64,000 nt of DNA from Cavia porcellus (GCF_034190915.1 NW_026947484.1:81229982-81293981), one strand, 5' to 3'. Shown: positions 21,422 through 34,020, numbered from the stretch's first letter. The notes: generated by a model from the letters alone, not told the origin. Made by a program: numbers and translations.

Positions 21422-21447
21422 ATCTCTATCCATTAGGCCACGGTGCC
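21422..21447 (-). other. tRNA-Arg-like 5'-half fragment (tentative)
   Basis: The minus strand reads GGCACCGTGGCCTAATGG followed by ATAGAGA. The stretch GTGGCCTAATGGATA is the A-box and D-arm core of eukaryotic tRNA-Arg genes as I remember them. After it the similarity ends: no anticodon arm and no B box. It is not a functional tRNA gene. It could be a retroposed tRNA fragment or chance. Confidence 0.35.
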
Positions 21448-21736
21448 TACAGCTTGTCCAGTCTTTCCTCAGTGTTGATGGATACATCGGGTTCATACAG
21501 CTTGATGAAATCAGCCATTAACATCATTCCACCCCCTACAACAACCAACTCTCACCTCATCCTAGTTCTATGATTTCTGAAAATACTAATTATAATTTGA
21601 CTTCTCATATGGATTTTTGTATAAAAATAGAATGTTCTGAAACAGCACCTAATCTGCATGTCAATAGTGTCTCTTCTTCTTTTTTTCTTATTCATGTATG
21701 TTCATTGGTTTAATAGTTAGATTTGTTTGGAGAATT

Positions 21737-21790
21737 TTTAAATATTCAGGATATATATATATATATATATATATATCCTGAATATTTAAA
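21737..21790. repeat. Perfect 54-bp palindrome around an (AT)n core
   Basis: The 14-base arm TTTAAATATTCAGG (21737-21750) is mirrored exactly by its complement CCTGAATATTTAAA (21777-21790) across 26 bases of alternating AT, itself self-complementary. The whole can form one hairpin with no mismatch. Confidence 0.95.
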
Positions 21791-21839
21791 TCTCTTTAGC
21801 TCCTTCCAACCTCATCTCTACAAAATCTACCTTTTTGTT

Positions 21840-23308
21840 TCTTACTATATCTAATTTATTTTAATTTTCAATTTATTTATATTTTAAATGTCTCATATAA
21901 AACATACCATGCAATAATTAACTTTCTATGTCTGACTTATTTCACTTAACACACTACTCACAAGTTCCAACCGTTTTCCAATGAATGACACACTTTCACT
22001 CTTTATGGCTGAATTGCATACCATTTTGTATATATGCCATGTTTTCTTGACTCATTCATCTATTGGTGAGCATTTAGGATGCTTTAGAACTTGGCTATCA
22101 TGAGTTGTTCTGCTATAAACATGAATATGTGTGTATCACTATAGTAGGACACCTTTAACTCCCTCAGAAATGTACCCAGTACAGGTAGAGCAGTATCGAG
22201 TGGAATTTCTGTTTGTAATTTTTTGAAAAATCTTCATGCTGATTTCTATAGCAGTTGTGCTATTTTACATTCCCACTAACAATATAAAATTCCTTCTTCC
22301 TACATTCTCACCAATATTTATTGGTTTTTGTTCATGATAATAACCATTCTTATGGCACAGAATAAGATGGTATTTCAGAGTTGTTCATATTTGAATTTCC
22401 TTAATGACCAAAGATGATAACCACTTTTTTCAGGTACTTATTGGCCACTTTTTCTTTTTGGAGGTATCTATTATTATCCTTTTATTTTTATTGAGGCATT
22501 TGTTTTGAGGGTTATTTGATTTCTTCATATATTCTAGATATTAGTCCTCTATCAGAATAGTAGCTGGCAAAATTTTTTACTATGCTTTAAGTTGCTTTTT
22601 CATTTCGTTTGATGTTTCCTTTGCTGTGCAGAAGCTTTTTAATTTGATGTAATCCCACTTGTTGAGTGGTGGTATTATTTCTTGTGCTATTGGAATTTTG
22701 TTCAGGAAGCCCTTGCCTGTTCCTATGGCTTCAAGTGTTTCCTCTGTGTTATTTTCCAGTAGTTTTAATTCTACTTTTATATTGTTAGTTGTTTTATCCA
22801 TTTTTGTTTGATATTTGTACTGGTGAGAAATATGGGTCCAATTTCATTCTTCTGCATATGGATAGCCAATTTTCCCAGCACCATTGGTTCTAAGAGGCTA
22901 TCTTTTCTGGTATATGCTTTTTTCTGTTTGTACAAGATCAGATGGCTGAAGGTTGCTTCTGTGGTTTCTATTTCTATTCAGATAGTCTACATGTCTAATT
23001 TGTACCATTACCATGCTACTTATGTTACTATACCTTTGTACTGTAATTTGAAATCCAGAATTGTAACACTTCCCACTTTGCTCTTGTTTTATATGATTGT
23101 TTTTTTGCTAATCTCTTGCAAATCTCTTGGATGTCCATGTAAATTTTAGGATTGTTTTCCTAGTTCTGTGAAGAAAGCTCTTGTCATCAAATTAGGGATT
23201 CCATTAAAATCCATATATCACTTTAGATAATTTGGTCACTTTAACAATATTAGTTGGCCTTTTTTAGGAACAGGAGATATCTTACCATTTTCTTCTTTTA
23301 TGTTATAA
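21840..23308 (-). mobile_element. L1 LINE, ORF2 3' part and 3' UTR (left half, split by half-L1 copy B)
   Basis: Antisense L1 landmarks on the plus strand: 'ttcacttaacacactactca' (compare TTTCACTTAGCATAATG), 'atggctgaattgcataccat', 'gacacctttaactccctcag', 'ccactaacaatataaaattc', 'tctattattatccttttatt', 'gtgcagaagctttttaattt' and 'ttcccagcaccattggttc'. The minus-strand frame at 22580-22801 contains an L1 ORF2 C-terminal stretch, WDYIKLKSFCTAKE. Many stops are present. Its continuation is 27287-27955. Confidence 0.9.
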
Positions 23309-24876
23309 TTCTTTTTTTTAAATTTTATTTAAAGAAAGACTAAACAAAACAGAAAATGGGTAGAAATAATACATAGGATAGAAAAAAATAAACTTAAGAA
23401 ATCACTAGTTAATGTTTACATACCTCCCTTTTACAAATAAATAGTTGTTCAAGATACAAAAGTGGAACATATAAAGTAGGAATTCAAAGAGCAAACAGCA
23501 AACAGTTCTGTTCAACTATCCAACAAAAACTTAATAATATGATTGTCAATCCTATACACATAAAGATATATGCGGTCATCTATATCTTAATTTATGTTGG
23601 GATTAAAAAAGCAGGCTAAAGTTGTTCTGAACAAAGAATAACAGTATTCCTGAATTTCACATCATGACTCTCCATGATCAGCACTGGGTACTGTAGTGTC
23701 TTTTTTTTTTTAAAGACTAAAAAAAAAAAAAAAAAAAAACAGAAAACGGGTAGAAATAATACATACTTTCAAAGAAAAAAACCACAAGTTGATGATTACA
23801 GATCGTCCTCTTACACATAGTTATTCAAGATACTAAAGTGGAGCATATAAAAGGGGGATTCAAACGGTGAGACTGCAACCAGTTCTGTTCAACTATCCAA
23901 CAAAAACTTAGAAATATGGTTATCAATCCTATACACTTAAACATACATGCAGTTATCTATATCTTCAATTATGTTGAGATTGAACAAACCATAGCAGGCT
24001 AATATCACTCTGAACAAAGAATAATGCTATTGCTGGGTGTCACATTATGACACTGCAGGATCAGCACTGAGTACTTTAGTGTCTGTTTTTCTTCAAAGTA
24101 TCTGTTCATTTCATCATGTGTCGTAAGGCCAGTTCTCATAAACTGTTTCTATGCATGAGTCTTAATATGTATTTCTATCCTTTCTATATTGGAGAAACAA
24201 AACAAAGCAAGACAAAACAAAACATATTTCTATAAACACATGAAACGAAAAAGACATATAGGACTGTTGTACAAGGAGTTCTACCATAGTTCCTGTGTTG
24301 TCTCTTGTTATCTTCAATAGAATTGGCTATAACATCAGACATAGTATAACTGAATATATCAGTACATAACAGTATTAGTAAAAACACAACTTTGTATATA
24401 GTATAAAACTTCAAAAGCAGGCAGTTATCAAACCAGAATGTGTATCGTAGAACCTTGTCATCTTCAGTGTAGTTGCCTATACTCTCAGACTTGATACTAT
24501 CAGTCATATCAGTTTTGAATAAAATCTGTCAATACCAAATAGCAATCAAACAAATCAGATTTAACTAAGATCAGTCATGATAAAGCAGTATAAGTCATAC
24601 AGGGCTCCATATTAAGTTAATAGGGAATTAAAGATGATTACTGTGCTATATCCTGATGTTTGGGGTATAGCTGTCTGTGCCCTCAAATCTATGCAAGTAG
24701 ACAAACTGGGACAGAATAAAATCTATCTAAGCTGAGTGGTGCGAGTAACGTGGGTTTTAAATCCTAATACACTATTAACAATGTCTTCTGCCATCTTTTC
24801 TTAAGACACTCCTCTCCTTTCACTTCCCCAGGGTACACTGTACATTTTTGGGTCTGACCAAGACCCTTGGTTTTAA

Positions 24877-24878
<2 letters not shown>

Positions 24879-24922
<44 letters not shown>
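24879..24922 (+). repeat. (TG)22 microsatellite inside half-L1 copy B
   Basis: A pure run of TG followed by TATGGGGGGG. Copy A has only a short 'cgtgtatgttgggggg' at the homologous site near 9850, so this tract expanded in copy B after separation. Confidence 0.97.
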
Positions 24923-24924
<2 letters not shown>

Positions 24925-25274
24925 GGGGGGGAGTAATCTGCTATTTACCTAAGTGGTTCTGAACCTTCTGTCTCCTGGACTTGATCTCTAATTATATTCC
25001 TTTACCTATTAAAGTCTGTCTTTCCAACCTATCCACAAATACTGGTCTAGTTGCCCCTATTACTCTCTGGTTCTCTGTCGCATAGAGCATTGATTTCTCA
25101 CACTTGATTTTCAGTCCATGTACTCTTTTTCATGTTAATTATATTTCCTATAAATAGCATCTCAGTGAATCCTACCTCCTGATCTATTCCACGTGTGGTT
25201 CTTTTTTTTTTAATTTAGTGTATCAAGGCCATCTATATTAGAGAGTATAACCAACCTTCTCTGCCTCATTTCTG

Positions 25275-26506
25275 TTATGCTCTTTTTTTGTCATCAGTTG
25301 TCTCCTTATCTTCTTCATTCTGTTTTCTGCTCCATTCATTGAGGCCTCTCTGCCACTGTTCCTGGAATCCTAGTACATTTCTCTCTCTCTCTGTAGAGTT
25401 GGATTGGTGGTTGCGAATTTCCCAAGTTCCTCTTTGTCTTGGAAGCAATTTTTCCCCGTTAATTTCTAGAGAGAGTTTATCAGGGTATATCAATCTGGGT
25501 TGGAGGTTATTTTCTTTCAGGACTTGGAATATTTCGCTCCAGACTGTTCTTCACTTGATAGTTTGTGTTGAGAAGTCTTCCATTATTCTGATGGGCCTTC
25601 CTTTATAGGTTATCTGTTTCTTGTCTCTAACAGCTTTTAATATTCTGTTCTTATATTGAATTTCTGGGATCTTGATTATTATGTACCTGGGAATAGCTCT
25701 GTTTCAATTGTAGATGGCTGGAGTTCTGTATGCCTCATACATCAGAATATCATTTCCTTTTCCTGTGTTTGAGAAGTCTTCCTTAATTATTTCTGTGAAT
25801 AGCCTTTATAGTTCCTTTGTTTGTACGCCTGCTTCTTCATTCATGTTCTTTATTCTCAGGTTGTAGATCCTCTTGTCATCTTCTAGCCCTTTGTATTGTT
25901 ACTGCTTGTTTCCCTGTTATGTTTAAAAAGTTTTTTCTAGGGGCTAGGGATTTAGCTCAGTGGCATAAGTACCTGCCTTGCAAGCAGGTGGTCATGAGTT
26001 CCATCCCTGGTACCGATTAAAAAAAAAAGAAAAAGACCAAAAAAAAAAAAAAAAAAAGTTTTTCCTTTCATAATCCCACATTGCAAAATTGTGCTCCAGT
26101 TTGGATAATCTATCCTTAGTTTCTTTCAAGCAGATTTGCCATTTGTCCATAGAGTTTTTAATTTCCTGGTATTCTCTTTAAATCTGCTTCATGTATGCTA
26201 TATTTTTTTATATTCTTCATCAAATGGTTCTCTCCTTTGTTTGAATTCCTCCCTTCTTCCGTCTGTGTCTGCTTGAGGGGTGCTTAGCATCTCTTTTATT
26301 AATCTTCTTATATCTTGCTTTATTTGGCTAAACATTGCACTATTGAACTCCTTTATGAGGTCCCAAAGATATCTCTTTATGCCCACTTGTGCTGTGTCTG
26401 TTATTGCTTGTTTGCTGTTCCCATTCTCCTTTGTATTTACCTGTCCTGGGTCAATGTTCTCAGGGTTGGGACCTGGGGACTTTTTGTTGTTGCTTCCTCT
26501 TCCCAT
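25275..26506 (-). pseudogene. L1 ORF1p-like frame of half-L1 copy B, broken and ID-interrupted
   Basis: The best preserved N terminus of the long-tail subfamily. It opens at 26506 with MGRGSNNKKSPGPNPE and stays open for 102 codons through a predicted coiled-coil start. An ID is then inserted (25940-26057). The RRM region is present but broken. The last open segment (25493-25275) has PDKLSLEING and ends TTDDKKRA before a stop. Without the ID it spans about 1.1 kb, or some 370 codons, close to L1 ORF1p length. The protein class is a trimeric, nucleic-acid-binding chaperone in L1 particles. This copy cannot make it. Confidence 0.8.
25940..26057 (+). repeat. ID SINE nested in half-L1 copy B
   Basis: A full ID (GGGGCTAGGGATTTAGCTCA, hairpin, B box with one change, GGTACCGATT, A-rich tail of about 40 bases). 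The words AAAAAGTTTTTTCT and AAAAAGTTTTTCCT flank it. It is opposite in orientation to its host. Confidence 0.93.
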
Positions 26507-27286
26507 CTTTTTTGTTTCTTCAAGGAGGCCCCAATTTCCTTCTTTGTTGGTTACAATTCTTCTGAAGTGCCCTGGCTAGGTGACCCTTCCCACTGCAGTG
26601 TGCTAATGAGTTGCAGACAGGGGCAGCATATGCTGACCTGTCCCCTCCAGATCAGTCAAGCTGCTGAGGCCTGCACTGTATTACTATGCACCGCCTCTCC
26701 TCCAGGTCAGTCAAACTTCTGAGGCTTCACTGCAGTAGTGTGCTCCACTGCCATAGGGAATTTATTTTGTATAACCTATTGTGTCTCAGCCAGGTTGTGT
26801 GACCCTGGCCTAGCTCACACCACCAATCCCGTTCAGGAAGGGAACAACTGACTAAAGTCACTGCTGCCCCTTGTACTTGCCAGTCCTGCCTGGTCCCAGA
26901 ATGTCATTGACTAGAGCCCCCTTTCTATGGAATAGCTCCACTCCCATCACTCACCACAGGTCAATGCAGGCTCCCCACCAGCTCAGCTCTCCATTCATCT
27001 GGCCAATCTCCAACTTCAGTGTGATTGCGCCTCCACTGAGTCGAAGCAGTGGAACCTTGGATGGCTCCGTAAGCTGCCCACTGCAAAGGTGGGAGCACTG
27101 ATCCTTTAGCTGTTCCAGTAATAGCACTGGGACTGTATGTTGATTGGTTCTTCTCACCTTACTTTCTTCTTGGGACAAGAGAATTCATCTCCCTCTATTT
27201 GGGCTCCCCACGCTGTATTATGTTGAATTCTAAGTTGACTATCTCAGGGAGCCTCTGTAGCCTGCTGTTATCTATCTGCCATCTTT

Positions 27287-27955
27287 TCTGTTATCTATCT
27301 TTCCATTTTCTATCATCTTCAATCTTTTTCTTTAGAATTCTATAGTTTTCATTTTAGAATTTTTTCACATCCTTGCTTAGGTTGATTCCTAGATGTTTGA
27401 TTTTTTTGACACATTCATTCATGGAATTGTTTTCCTGATTTCTTTTTCAGCGAGGTCACTATTGGTGTACAAAAACACTACCAATTTGACAACATCCTTG
27501 TCTATTTATATCCCTTTTCTTTCTGTAACTTGCTGGATTGCTCTAGCTAACATTTTGAATACTATATTAAACAGTAGTGGTGAGAGAGGGCACCCTTATC
27601 TCATTTCTGATTTTAAAGGGAATTCTTTTGGTTCTTTCCTGCTCAGTATGATCTTGGCTATAAGTTTGTCATTTATGGCTTTTATCAACTGAAGTCTTTC
27701 TATACCTATTTTCATCAGGGTTTCTTTTTTTGTCATGAAATAGAGTTGGATTTTGTTTAAGGGATTTTTATACATGTATTGAAATGATTATGTGGTTTTT
27801 ATTCTTGACTCTATTCATATGGTACATTTAATTTATTGATTTACGTATTTTGTACAACCCTTGCATCTCTGGAATGAAGCCAGCTTGGTTATAATACATG
27901 ATCTTTCTAATGATTTGTTGCATTCTGTGTGCATGAATCTTATTGAGAACTGCCA
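27287..27955 (-). mobile_element. L1 LINE, ORF2 part (right half, split by half-L1 copy B)
   Basis: Antisense ORF2 landmarks: 'ttctttagaattctatagtt', 'ttgattcctagatgtttgat', 'tgacaacatccttgtctatt', 'gtggtgagagagggcaccct' and 'ccttgcatctctggaatgaa'. The block complementary to 'agggtgccctctctcacca' falls in the reverse transcriptase region. It is decayed. Confidence 0.9.
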
Positions 27956-29055
27956 GTCCCTTTTCCTGACCTTAGAAACACCACTTTGTCATGATAACAA
28001 GAATCTATTATTCTACAAAGATGATATGGTGAGCCTCAGCTGCCCCACATATCCTGTCTGTATTGGTGAATTCCCAACAACAGATCTTCATAGGAGAAGT
28101 AAACTAAAAGAGTGGTATGTTTACTTCTCAATTCTGCTTGTCCTATAAAAATAGAATTCCATGTTAAAACAGCTGCAAGAAATAAAGAGGAAGCAACTAA
28201 TGCCTATCCTGTTGAATTATAGAGATTGAAGAGGAATATAATCAGCCCACTGGTCGCATCAGGCAAACTTTCCAGTATCCTCCGTTCTCCTTGATTTAAA
28301 ATTTAAAAAATGAAAGCCTGACTTAAAAATAACTGAAAATTTCATTCAAACTAAATTTAAATAGTCTTTTCTAATCATTACATTGGAAAAAGCTTTTAAA
28401 ATTTTAACACATCATCATCCAGAATATGTTTGCAAGTCTATAGACCCATAAGTTGTTTGCATTCATAGAAGTCGCTACAACTTTTTTGGAAGGCCCTCTT
28501 TTGTAGAGCAGAGACTACACAAGTTGTTATTCCATCTGTTCAAGTAATGATACTCCTATGTAAATTTACTTTTAGGAATAATTGAAAGTAGAGAAAAATT
28601 ATAAATACAGAAATTGTGCTGTTGGCTGCCATAACTTTTACTATTGAATGATTAAAGCAAGGTACAAAACTCTGACTCAGATTTCTCCTGAATTTGAAAA
28701 AGGTGAACTCAAAAACTATGCTTGAATATTTACTAAGAATCATACCAAGATTTATGACTATATCCAGAAATACTGTTTCAAGTTTCTTTTCTAAACAAAA
28801 TCAGTAGACTGAAGAGAAAGGACTACTATGTAAAGCAAAAACAAACAAAAAACCCCCACAAAATGTTAATTATGGTCTTATCTATATGACCCCAAACTGG
28901 AAATAACCTGTCAAACAAAATGGAAGTGAATTAGTCATGGCATTGTGTCTGCATTATGACTCTCTAGCCACAAAAATGTCATTTATGAAAATGACATACA
29001 AATATACAATTTTTATATCATTTTTAAGTAAAAAAAAATAGCTTCTCTGTATCCT
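27956..29055. other. Unassigned sequence
   Basis: No gene or repeat recognised. Confidence 0.5.
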
Positions 29056-29059
29056 ACTG

Positions 29060-29225
29060 AATGCTGCCAGCATGAAATTTACATATCTTATCTATGTCCT
29101 TCTCCACAGAACCCTATGAGGGTTTAAGGTGATTCTCATCGTACAGATGATAAAATTGAGACTGCACTGAGAAGAAAGTTGCTCAAGTTCGTGCCATTAG
29201 CAGAACCAGTATTCAAATATAAGGT
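29060..29225 (-). repeat. MIR SINE fragment
   Basis: Antisense MIR order: 'accctatgagggtttaaggt', 'gtacagatgataaaattgag', 'gttgctcaagttcgtgccat' and 'agaaccagtattcaaat'. Confidence 0.7.
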
Positions 29226-30845
29226 AATTAATAGTAAAGCAATTTTTCCCTATCTAACATAGAAGGAAAGCTCCAGACCCCAGAAGATAATAAGCAAAGG
29301 ACAGAAAGGGAGAGAGAATATGAAAGGGTAATAAACCAGTGGAGCAATAATGTGAATGCCTTATAATAATTATTGCCTTATCACCCTTTCAACTACAATG
29401 GTAAATCCAAATAAATAACATGTTGAGAATGGTACAAAAATCTTGGGAAATTACACTAAAATGTCAAGAGAATTTTGTTCACGCAGTGGAGTTGTATGCA
29501 GTTTTCCTGTAAAGAAACTCGAAGACTATGGAGTACTTTTATAAAATATTTTATGATAAAATGTGGAAATACTTTTAAATATATTTCCTCTATGAGATGG
29601 AAACCAGAGCTCTGTGAAGCTCACTGACCACCGACATGCTGGGGTGCTCAAAAATAGCAAAGCTCCTCCCACAACCTGTGTCCCTGCATTAGGAAAATAA
29701 GCATATGTCATTTCTTTTCAAAATGTAGAGATTATTCCTCCACAGAGTCCTTTCATAAAACTTTGAAAGAAAGTAAAAAATCTCCTCATTCCTTCCTTTT
29801 TTCCTACTTTGTTCTCCTTTGCTTTCTCAAATATAAACAGTGGCAATAGCAGTGATTTATAATTGTTGCTTCACAAGATAACGAGCAGCTTTCATTTCCT
29901 TGTATTAACATCTACAATCTGAAAATAATAAACATTAAAGGATTTTTTAAAAGTACATTGAATTTTAGAATGTCAGTGTCTGCCTATTGAAAAATCAAAA
30001 AATCACACACATGCCAGATATAATGGGGTTTTTAAAAAAATTTTGTATATACGACTTTCTTTCCATTGTGTCAGGTGCAAACTTTCATCTATGTTTTTAC
30101 AAGAATCTAAAGAGAAACTAAAACCAAAGCTTACTCAGTGAAAGTTTGAAGGGCCCTGGGATTGCCAACATCCTGCTTGCCTGATATATCAAACATCACA
30201 GGGGTCTGTGTACACAACGCATGACTGGTCTGTGGGTGGCTCATGAGGCGCATGTGACAGGACAGCTGCATGTGTCTTTCCCAGTTAGTGCTTGCGGGAG
30301 TTGTGCTCAGGAGCTACCATCTTGAAGGCAGAAAAATGCCTGAGTAGGAGGAAGAAGGGTCTTTCCAAAGCACCCAAATTTTCTTACTGTTCCCAGAATG
30401 AAGAGGAAAGAACAGCTTCTAAGCATCAGTGTTAGATGGTGTAATGTGACATTTGAAATCTCTAAACAGAAAATGTCAGTCTGACAGGCTCTAGCTGCCT
30501 CTCCTGAGAAACAAAAAGTTCAAACTCAGATCAGTCAAAGATTCTGCTTTCTGGTTGTGCATCACTGAAACACAGAACGTCACTGGACTACCTTGCTAGT
30601 GCTGTTCTTTTAGGGCTGTGTAAGGTACATCTAAGTCCCCAACATCAATCTAATTCTGTCTTGGGATTTGAACCTGTAGTTAGCTGTGTATTGGATATGC
30701 TCTACCTTAAGAAATCTAAAGCAAATTGGAGAAATATATCACACGTGGAAAAAAACACATACAGTTAAGTGTCTGGGGAATGGAAATAAACAGTAAGATC
30801 AAATGCAAAGTGCAAGGTTCCCATGGAGGAAATCAGGAAATCAGG
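29226..30845. other. Unassigned sequence
   Basis: No gene or repeat recognised over about 1.6 kb. Confidence 0.5.
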
Positions 30846-30950
30846 GGCTGAGGATTTAGCTCAGCAGTATAAGCACCTGCCTGACAAGCATGAGATCATG
30901 AGTTTGACCCCTGATACCAAAAAAATAATAATAAAATAAAAGTAATAACC
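30846..30950 (+). repeat. ID SINE with target-site duplication
   Basis: 'ggctgaggatttagctcagc', 'cacctgcctgacaagcatga', B box 'gagtttgacccct', 'gataccaaaa' and an AATA-rich tail. CAGGAAATCAGG occurs at 30834-30845 and again at 30951-30962. Confidence 0.92.
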
Positions 30951-31814
30951 CAGGAAATCAGGGAGGGAATGAAAAATGTGCTGAGCATGGCAGATCCTGA
31001 GGACGGCTAAGGAGCTGATAAGTAATGGGCATCGGCCCAGACCCTGGAGACCCATTCTGGAAGCTTGCCAAGAGCTGCTCCTTTGGTCACTGGGTAGTGA
31101 GGATTTCTGCGGGTCCCCTGGAGAAGCAGCAAGTCCCAGGGAATGGCCGGTGCAGTGCGGGTACTGAGAGTGCTTGGTGCTACAGGCATTTCCACCCACT
31201 TCTATCTTCTGCGGTGATACAGCCATGCCAGTGATTACCTGCTGAAAGTCAGCCCTGAATGAGGGCAAGTGGCAAAGAAAGGTTTGGAACTTACTTTCAC
31301 GCATGGTGTTTTGCTTGATCAGCTTGTCTCTTTGTCTGTCTACATTTCTGTCTGTCCACCACAAGGAAAAACAAGCAAAGGTACAGAAGATGAAATAAAG
31401 GTGGCCTTCATTTATCATTCAGTCAGTCAGCAATCAGTGCTCTAGAAAACTTTGTGCCCTGAGTGCTAGACACCCTTGAAGGCACCACATGGAAGGGTCT
31501 CTTCAGAGGTGGAATTGTCAGATAGCAATGGAGCCTCTTTGCAACAAGTCCTGACGTGTGGTCAGATCAGAAATCATGAGTCACAATAGAAAGAAACAAG
31601 GAAATCAGAATCTGACTGTGCATCTGTGCCAGGCATCAGAAGAGACTGGTCAGACAGGGAGGTGAGAGCAGATTAGAAACCCAGTAAAAATGCTGAATCA
31701 GGAAATGCTACACTACTAAGCATTATAAACCGGAAGAAGGAAACAAGCCACGCCTAAGCTAATGTCTACATTAATAACAAATCATGATAATGAAGCTTAG
31801 GTTTCTGTAACATG
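30951..31814. other. Unassigned sequence
   Basis: No gene recognised. The 185-codon minus-strand frame at 30861-31418 runs into the ID and has no domain that I recognise. Confidence 0.5.
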
Positions 31815-31985
31815 TTAAAGTTTGAAAAGCATTTTCAAATGTCCTATTATACTAATAGAGCCCCTGGTAAAGGGAACAGAGCCAGTGTTCCCATTATATG
31901 GAAGATAAACTCAGTTTTAGGGAAGTTAAATAACTTTCTCAACTTGCCCCATTGCTTTCTAGGTTACTAGTTAGGTAGCATATTA
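31815..31985 (-). repeat. MIR SINE fragment
   Basis: Antisense MIR remnants: 'gttcccattatatggaagat', 'aaactcagttttagggaagt' and 'taaataactttctcaacttg', followed by a block where the ACAC(A)GC-type box has decayed. Confidence 0.6.
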
Positions 31986-32027
31986 GATATGTTATACCTT
32001 GAGGGACTTTTAAAAACTAGAAAAAAG

Positions 32028-32145
32028 GGGGCTGGGGATTTAGCTCAGCGACATAAGCGCCCGCCTTGAAAGCAGGCGGTCATGAGTTCGATCCCTGGTA
32101 CCGGTAAAAATGAAATAAGCCAAAAAAAAAAAAAAAAAAAAAAAA
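32028..32145 (+). repeat. ID SINE
   Basis: A nearly consensus ID (GGGGCTGGGGATTTAGCTCA, 'gcgcccgccttgaaagcagg', GAGTTCGATCCC, 'ggtaccggtaaaaatg') with a 24-base A tail. CTAGAAAAA lies just before and just after. It is young. Confidence 0.95.
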
Positions 32146-33930
32146 CCTAGAAAAACATGTAAAAAAGATTATATAAAGTTAGAGACATGCCATAGAATCA
32201 GTGTATCTTGACTTTTCACCAAAGTGCATATCAAAGTGTTGCATTTATATGCTTGTGCATAAAATAGTTGAGAAATGAGATCAGGACAAATCAACTATTA
32301 AAACTGTTTTCTGTTTACCTCTTTCTTGTGGGTGATTTGGACAAAGACATAGAAAATGAGCTTATAACTTCTGAAGATTAGTGAGGCAAGATGGATAATC
32401 AGGTGGAAAGAAGAGTTTCTCTCTTAAAATTTAATTACTAGGCCAAAACTAAAGAGATAAAATACAAAGCCCTACTTTTGATTTACAAACCTAAGATGGG
32501 AGAAGTTTGGTTTTTAGCAGTTAATGTAGACAAATTATTAGTGCTTACTATGAAATAGTACAAACAGCAACATACAAATTATAAATTTCCTATAACTATA
32601 ATTGCAAGTTGAATTGAAATCCACTACTAAAAAAGGTACAGAAAACTTCAAAACAGCATTGCTAATAGAGTACTGATCAGAACTGGGAACAAATAGTCAT
32701 ATTGTGTCTATGGTACTATGTCTAAACCAATCTACCCTCTGAGTATTTTGTTCTCTTCTGGGTCCCATTTGTTAATTGAAACATTAATGAATGGGAGTAG
32801 ATCAGGAAGGAGGTGCCCAAGAAGGCAATGGGGCCAGAAGCCCCCCTCTCTTGACTTGAGGAAGCTGAGTATGTTTCCCTCAGAAGGATTATCAAAGGAA
32901 AGCATGCAGAATTTGGACCCAAACTGGAAAGAACTCACTAACTATTGGTGTTTATCAAAGGTTAATCTCGTTATTCCTGAAAATAGTCACACAACCTGGC
33001 ACTGAGACTTTCTGGGATTCTCTAGAAGGTAATCCTCCCTTAGCTGGTGCATGTCTAGATTGCATGCCTGAAGATGGTATGATTCTTCAAACTAGTCACT
33101 TCTTTTCTCCAAGCCGCAGTTTCCTGAGATTAGGTAGCTTGTAAATTCACTTCCAGCTCGCCCTTCCCATCAAATACTTGATCCTGTGTATAGCTTCATT
33201 TGTATCAAAGAAACAACACACATAGAATCTTTGATCTTCAACTTCACTCTCAAGATTTTCTCCTCAAATAAACTTTTTCAACCCGTTTACACAAATCCTT
33301 AAATCTAGTCTGTGAAACACCAAATGAGCCAGGTTTTGAAATCTTATCCACATAGTTCCCTGAGAACATTACTAAGTTTCCATATTCTTTTATGAATAGA
33401 ATTATTTCTTATGTTTTCTTCTATATATCCTGTCTTCAGCCCTCTTTGTGTCTAAGGACAGAATGTGGTTGATGAGAAACTTGTAATGCAAGGAAAATGC
33501 CTGCTTTTTATCTGATATCCTCAGGACTAGGGAAGGACTGAATATGAAATTCTGGGCTGTCGGACAGTCAGTAGAGGTAGTACAGCTTCAAAGAATTGCC
33601 TCCAGTGGGACCAGTACGGTAAGCAAAGTAAGCAGCTGTATCTGCGCGTGTTAGGAAATGTTCTGGAAAGTCCCTGCCCTTCCCCCATGCACTCACTTCC
33701 TCCATTTCTTTCTCCATTGTTTTGCCCTATCATTCGCCTTTGGAGATAATTTCTCTTAAGCGCTAAGTCTTTTAAGACTTTAAGAAGTTCTTGAGATTTA
33801 TTTTGCTAGCTCCTCCAAGGCAGTGTTCCAGGACTTGGGGGGAAAGGGCCAATTCTAGGAAGGTAGAGTCCAATGCTACCCTGGAAAATTACAATCCTGG
33901 GAAAAGCAACGTGTTATCCTTTTCTTTATT
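32146..33930. other. Unassigned sequence
   Basis: No gene or known repeat recognised over 1.8 kb. Overlapping frames near 32718-33005 on both strands are short and without domains. Confidence 0.5.
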
Positions 33931-33933
33931 TTT

Positions 33934-34020
33934 ACCATTCATTTAGCATTGGGCATTGTACTAGTCACAAAGGATGCAGACATACTAAAACATCATCCGG
34001 TGCTCAAGGGTATGCCCATT
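33934..34020 (-). repeat. L2/MIR-like fragment
   Basis: 'accattcatttagcattggg' then 'cattgtactagtcacaaagg' recalls the antisense L2 or MIR end ('cattcattcaacaaatattt', 'gcactgtgctaggtgctggg'). Weak. Confidence 0.35.

Larger units (their letters stand above)
23309..27286 (-). mobile_element. Half-L1 (HAL1-like) retrotransposon, copy B, long-tail subfamily
   Basis: A nearly 4-kb antisense element parallel to copy A along its whole length. Minus-strand order: YY1-like AAAAGATGGCAGATAG start near 27286, a leader of about 0.78 kb, ORF1 (26506 to 25275, with an ID insert), a repeat-unit tail of about 1.9 kb, and a duplicated ~390-bp terminal module (about 23312-23700 and 23715-24100). It splits one antisense L1, whose ORF2 continues on the other side. 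The flanks 'tttatgttataattctt' and 'tttctgttatctatctt' agree at 13 of 17 positions and may be a decayed duplication. No ORF2 domain is present. Confidence 0.85.

Noticed and set aside
30861..31418. A 185-codon minus-strand frame, the longest in the window
   Set aside because: It ends inside an ID SINE and the peptide is low-information with no domain. An exon cannot be excluded without transcript data, but nothing supports one.
32718..33005. Possible small gene or exon with frames on both strands
   Set aside because: No domain, no splice or promoter context, and equal open length on both strands suggest chance.
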